Positions 63,082 to 64,000 of a DNA stretch of 64,000 nucleotides are shown one piece after another (position 1 is the first letter of the stretch; every line of letters starts with the position of its first letter). Below the pieces are notes generated by a model. The model was not told where the DNA came from. It saw only the letters and a list, made by a program, of their open reading frames with translations, and did not search any database. The position numbers and the translations under genes were made by a program. This DNA comes from CAWIHA01 sp963835855 (GTDB lineage: Bacteria; Acidobacteriota; Terriglobia; Bryobacterales; Bryobacteraceae). The stretch covers positions 62,001 through 126,000 of the forward strand of contig CAWIHA010000018.1 of the NCBI GenBank assembly GCA_963835855.1, read 5' to 3'.

Positions 63082-64000
63082 TCAACCGCCGTCGGAACTC
63101 TCGTGGGCGCCGTCCTCCTCGGCATCCACCTCCCGGGGCCGCACGCTGCGCCCGGTGAGCCACGCCGGATCTACGGGGTAGACGTTGGGGTCGAAAATCA
63201 CCGCATAGAAGTGCCAGACCAGGATGGCGAGCGTGGCCAGAACGGCCTCAAAAAAGTGAATGGATCCCGCCACGTCGAGCACCATCTTCGGAAGCCAGGT
63301 GAGGACGAAGGTATTCGCCCAGAGCATGACGCCGGTAATCGCCATCACGGCCGTGCCCCAGACCACCGCCCAGTACTCGATCTTCTCCACGTAAGAATGC
63401 GGCGAAATCCTGGGACGCCAGTGCAACAGGCCTAGGTTATAGGCGAATCCGGCAACGGCTTCGCTGGCATCGGCGCGCACCGGCAGAAGAGCCTTCCAAT
63501 GAGCGCGCAGCTTCCGATCGACGAGGAGTGAAGCCACGTGCACCAGGGAAAGGCAGATCAGAACCACGCCGGCGATACGATGAATCGTACCCCGCACGGC
63601 CCAGCCTGGCTCCCAGACCAGCAGCGGCCGCGCCCACCACTGATTCGGGTACTTCAGCGTGAACCCGGTCCAGACCAGGACGGCGAACGACAGGGCCAGC
63701 CCCAGGTGCTGAATCCGCTCGAAACGCAGCATGCGCACGCCTGCCGGCGCCGGGATCCTCCCCACGGCGTCCGGCCGGAGCCTCAGCCGGAGCCGGAAAA
63801 GCTTGCGAATCCAGTCGCCGAAATTATGCAGGAACAGCAGCCCGACCAGCAGCGGGATCGCCGACAGGTAAAACAGGCGCACCCAACGAACCGGTCCAGG
63901 CGCCGAGAGTCCGGCCCAATGGACGTGCCCGATGGCGAAGTGCGTGCCCGCTCCCGGATGGCACTTGCCGCAAGTCGCCGGGAGGTTCTTAGGATTAATC
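63082..64000 (-). CDS. Membrane cytochrome subunit with c-type heme site and cytochrome b domain, partial
   Basis: Open to the right edge of the window, so the N-terminus is missing. The visible part starts INPKNLPATCGKCHPGAGTH, a CxxCH heme-c attachment site, then a membrane domain of at least four helices with His residues placed as b-heme ligands (RIQHLGLALSFAVLVWTG; GTIHRIAGVVLICLSLVHV; LAILVWHFYAVIFDPNVYP). The C-terminal tail is acidic (EVDAEEDGAHESSDGG). It resembles the quinone-facing cytochrome b subunit of formate dehydrogenase/NapC-like respiratory complexes. The partner subunits are outside the window. Confidence 0.72.
   Translation of the reverse strand, partial: INPKNLPATCGKCHPGAGTHFAIGHVHWAGLSAPGPVRWVRLFYLSAIPLLVGLLFLHNFGDWIRKLFRLRLRLRPDAVGRIPAPAGVRMLRFERIQHLGLALSFAVLVWTGFTLKYPNQWWARPLLVWEPGWAVRGTIHRIAGVVLICLSLVHVASLLVDRKLRAHWKALLPVRADASEAVAGFAYNLGLLHWRPRISPHSYVEKIEYWAVVWGTAVMAITGVMLWANTFVLTWLPKMVLDVAGSIHFFEAVLATLAILVWHFYAVIFDPNVYPVDPAWLTGRSVRPREVDAEEDGAHESSDGG

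Noticed and set aside
63042..63090. In-frame TGA after the cytochrome gene as a selenocysteine codon
   Set aside because: A reading frame continues past TGA for 80 codons and a tRNA-Sec exists in this window. However, the downstream part matches a P-type H+-ATPase N-terminus, not an extension of the cytochrome, and no SECIS-like stem was evident. It is better explained as an adjacent relic.

Overview
The window looks like chromosomal DNA from a high-GC Acidobacteriota member, probably Bryobacterales/Solibacter-like. This is inferred from three large Oar-like TonB-dependent outer-membrane proteins with N-terminal carboxypeptidase-regulatory domains, three CRTAC1-type (FG-GAP/VCBS plus ASPIC/UnbV) proteins, TPR lipoprotein-like partners and OB-rich hybrid sensor kinases. 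No plasmid, phage, IS or CRISPR hallmark was seen. Several genes carry clean single-base frameshifts, so either part of the region is decaying or the assembly has indel errors.

Layout. 0-6 kb: start of a sodium:solute symporter, recJ with a small upstream gene, an unrecognised 61-aa membrane peptide coupled to a 666-aa protein, a secreted lytic transglycosylase and a selenocysteine tRNA (selC). 6-10 kb: three tandem copies of a GT-C (GT39-like) membrane glycosyltransferase; the middle copy is a hybrid of the outer two. 10-13.6 kb: hybrid histidine kinase with three frameshifts. 13.6-18 kb: carAB. 18.4-22 kb: NarX/NarL-type two-component pair translationally coupled to a CRTAC1 protein. 22.2-23.5 kb: homoserine dehydrogenase with a frameshift. 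23.7-25.4 kb: secreted GH18 chitinase with two chitin-binding modules and Thr/Ala linkers; a decayed copy of its leader follows. 25.7-27.5 kb: PHP-domain protein and PAP2 phosphatase.

27.6-36.6 kb is a compact chemotaxis operon on the minus strand (cheY-cheX-cheW-mcp-cheA-cheR-cheD-cheY-cheX-cheB) with ATGA-type overlaps and no flagellar genes in view. 36.7-52.3 kb is an accessory block built from CRTAC1, Oar-like, TPR and class-IV aminotransferase genes. It shows a partial tandem duplication: two Oar-TPR units share a long 5' leader, and a scar joins a truncated aminotransferase to a cheY remnant. 52.4-64 kb: TolC-like efflux protein, GT87/DUF2029 membrane protein, a small secreted protein, an MgtA-type P-ATPase, a third Oar-like receptor, a relic of a P-type H+-ATPase and the end of a cytochrome b/c membrane subunit that runs off the window.

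Functionally the window combines housekeeping genes (recJ, carAB, hom) with envelope and polymer-use functions (chitinase, lytic transglycosylase, Oar receptors, TolC) and several signalling systems. The most unusual architecture is the repeated Oar-TPR-CRTAC1 cell-surface module.
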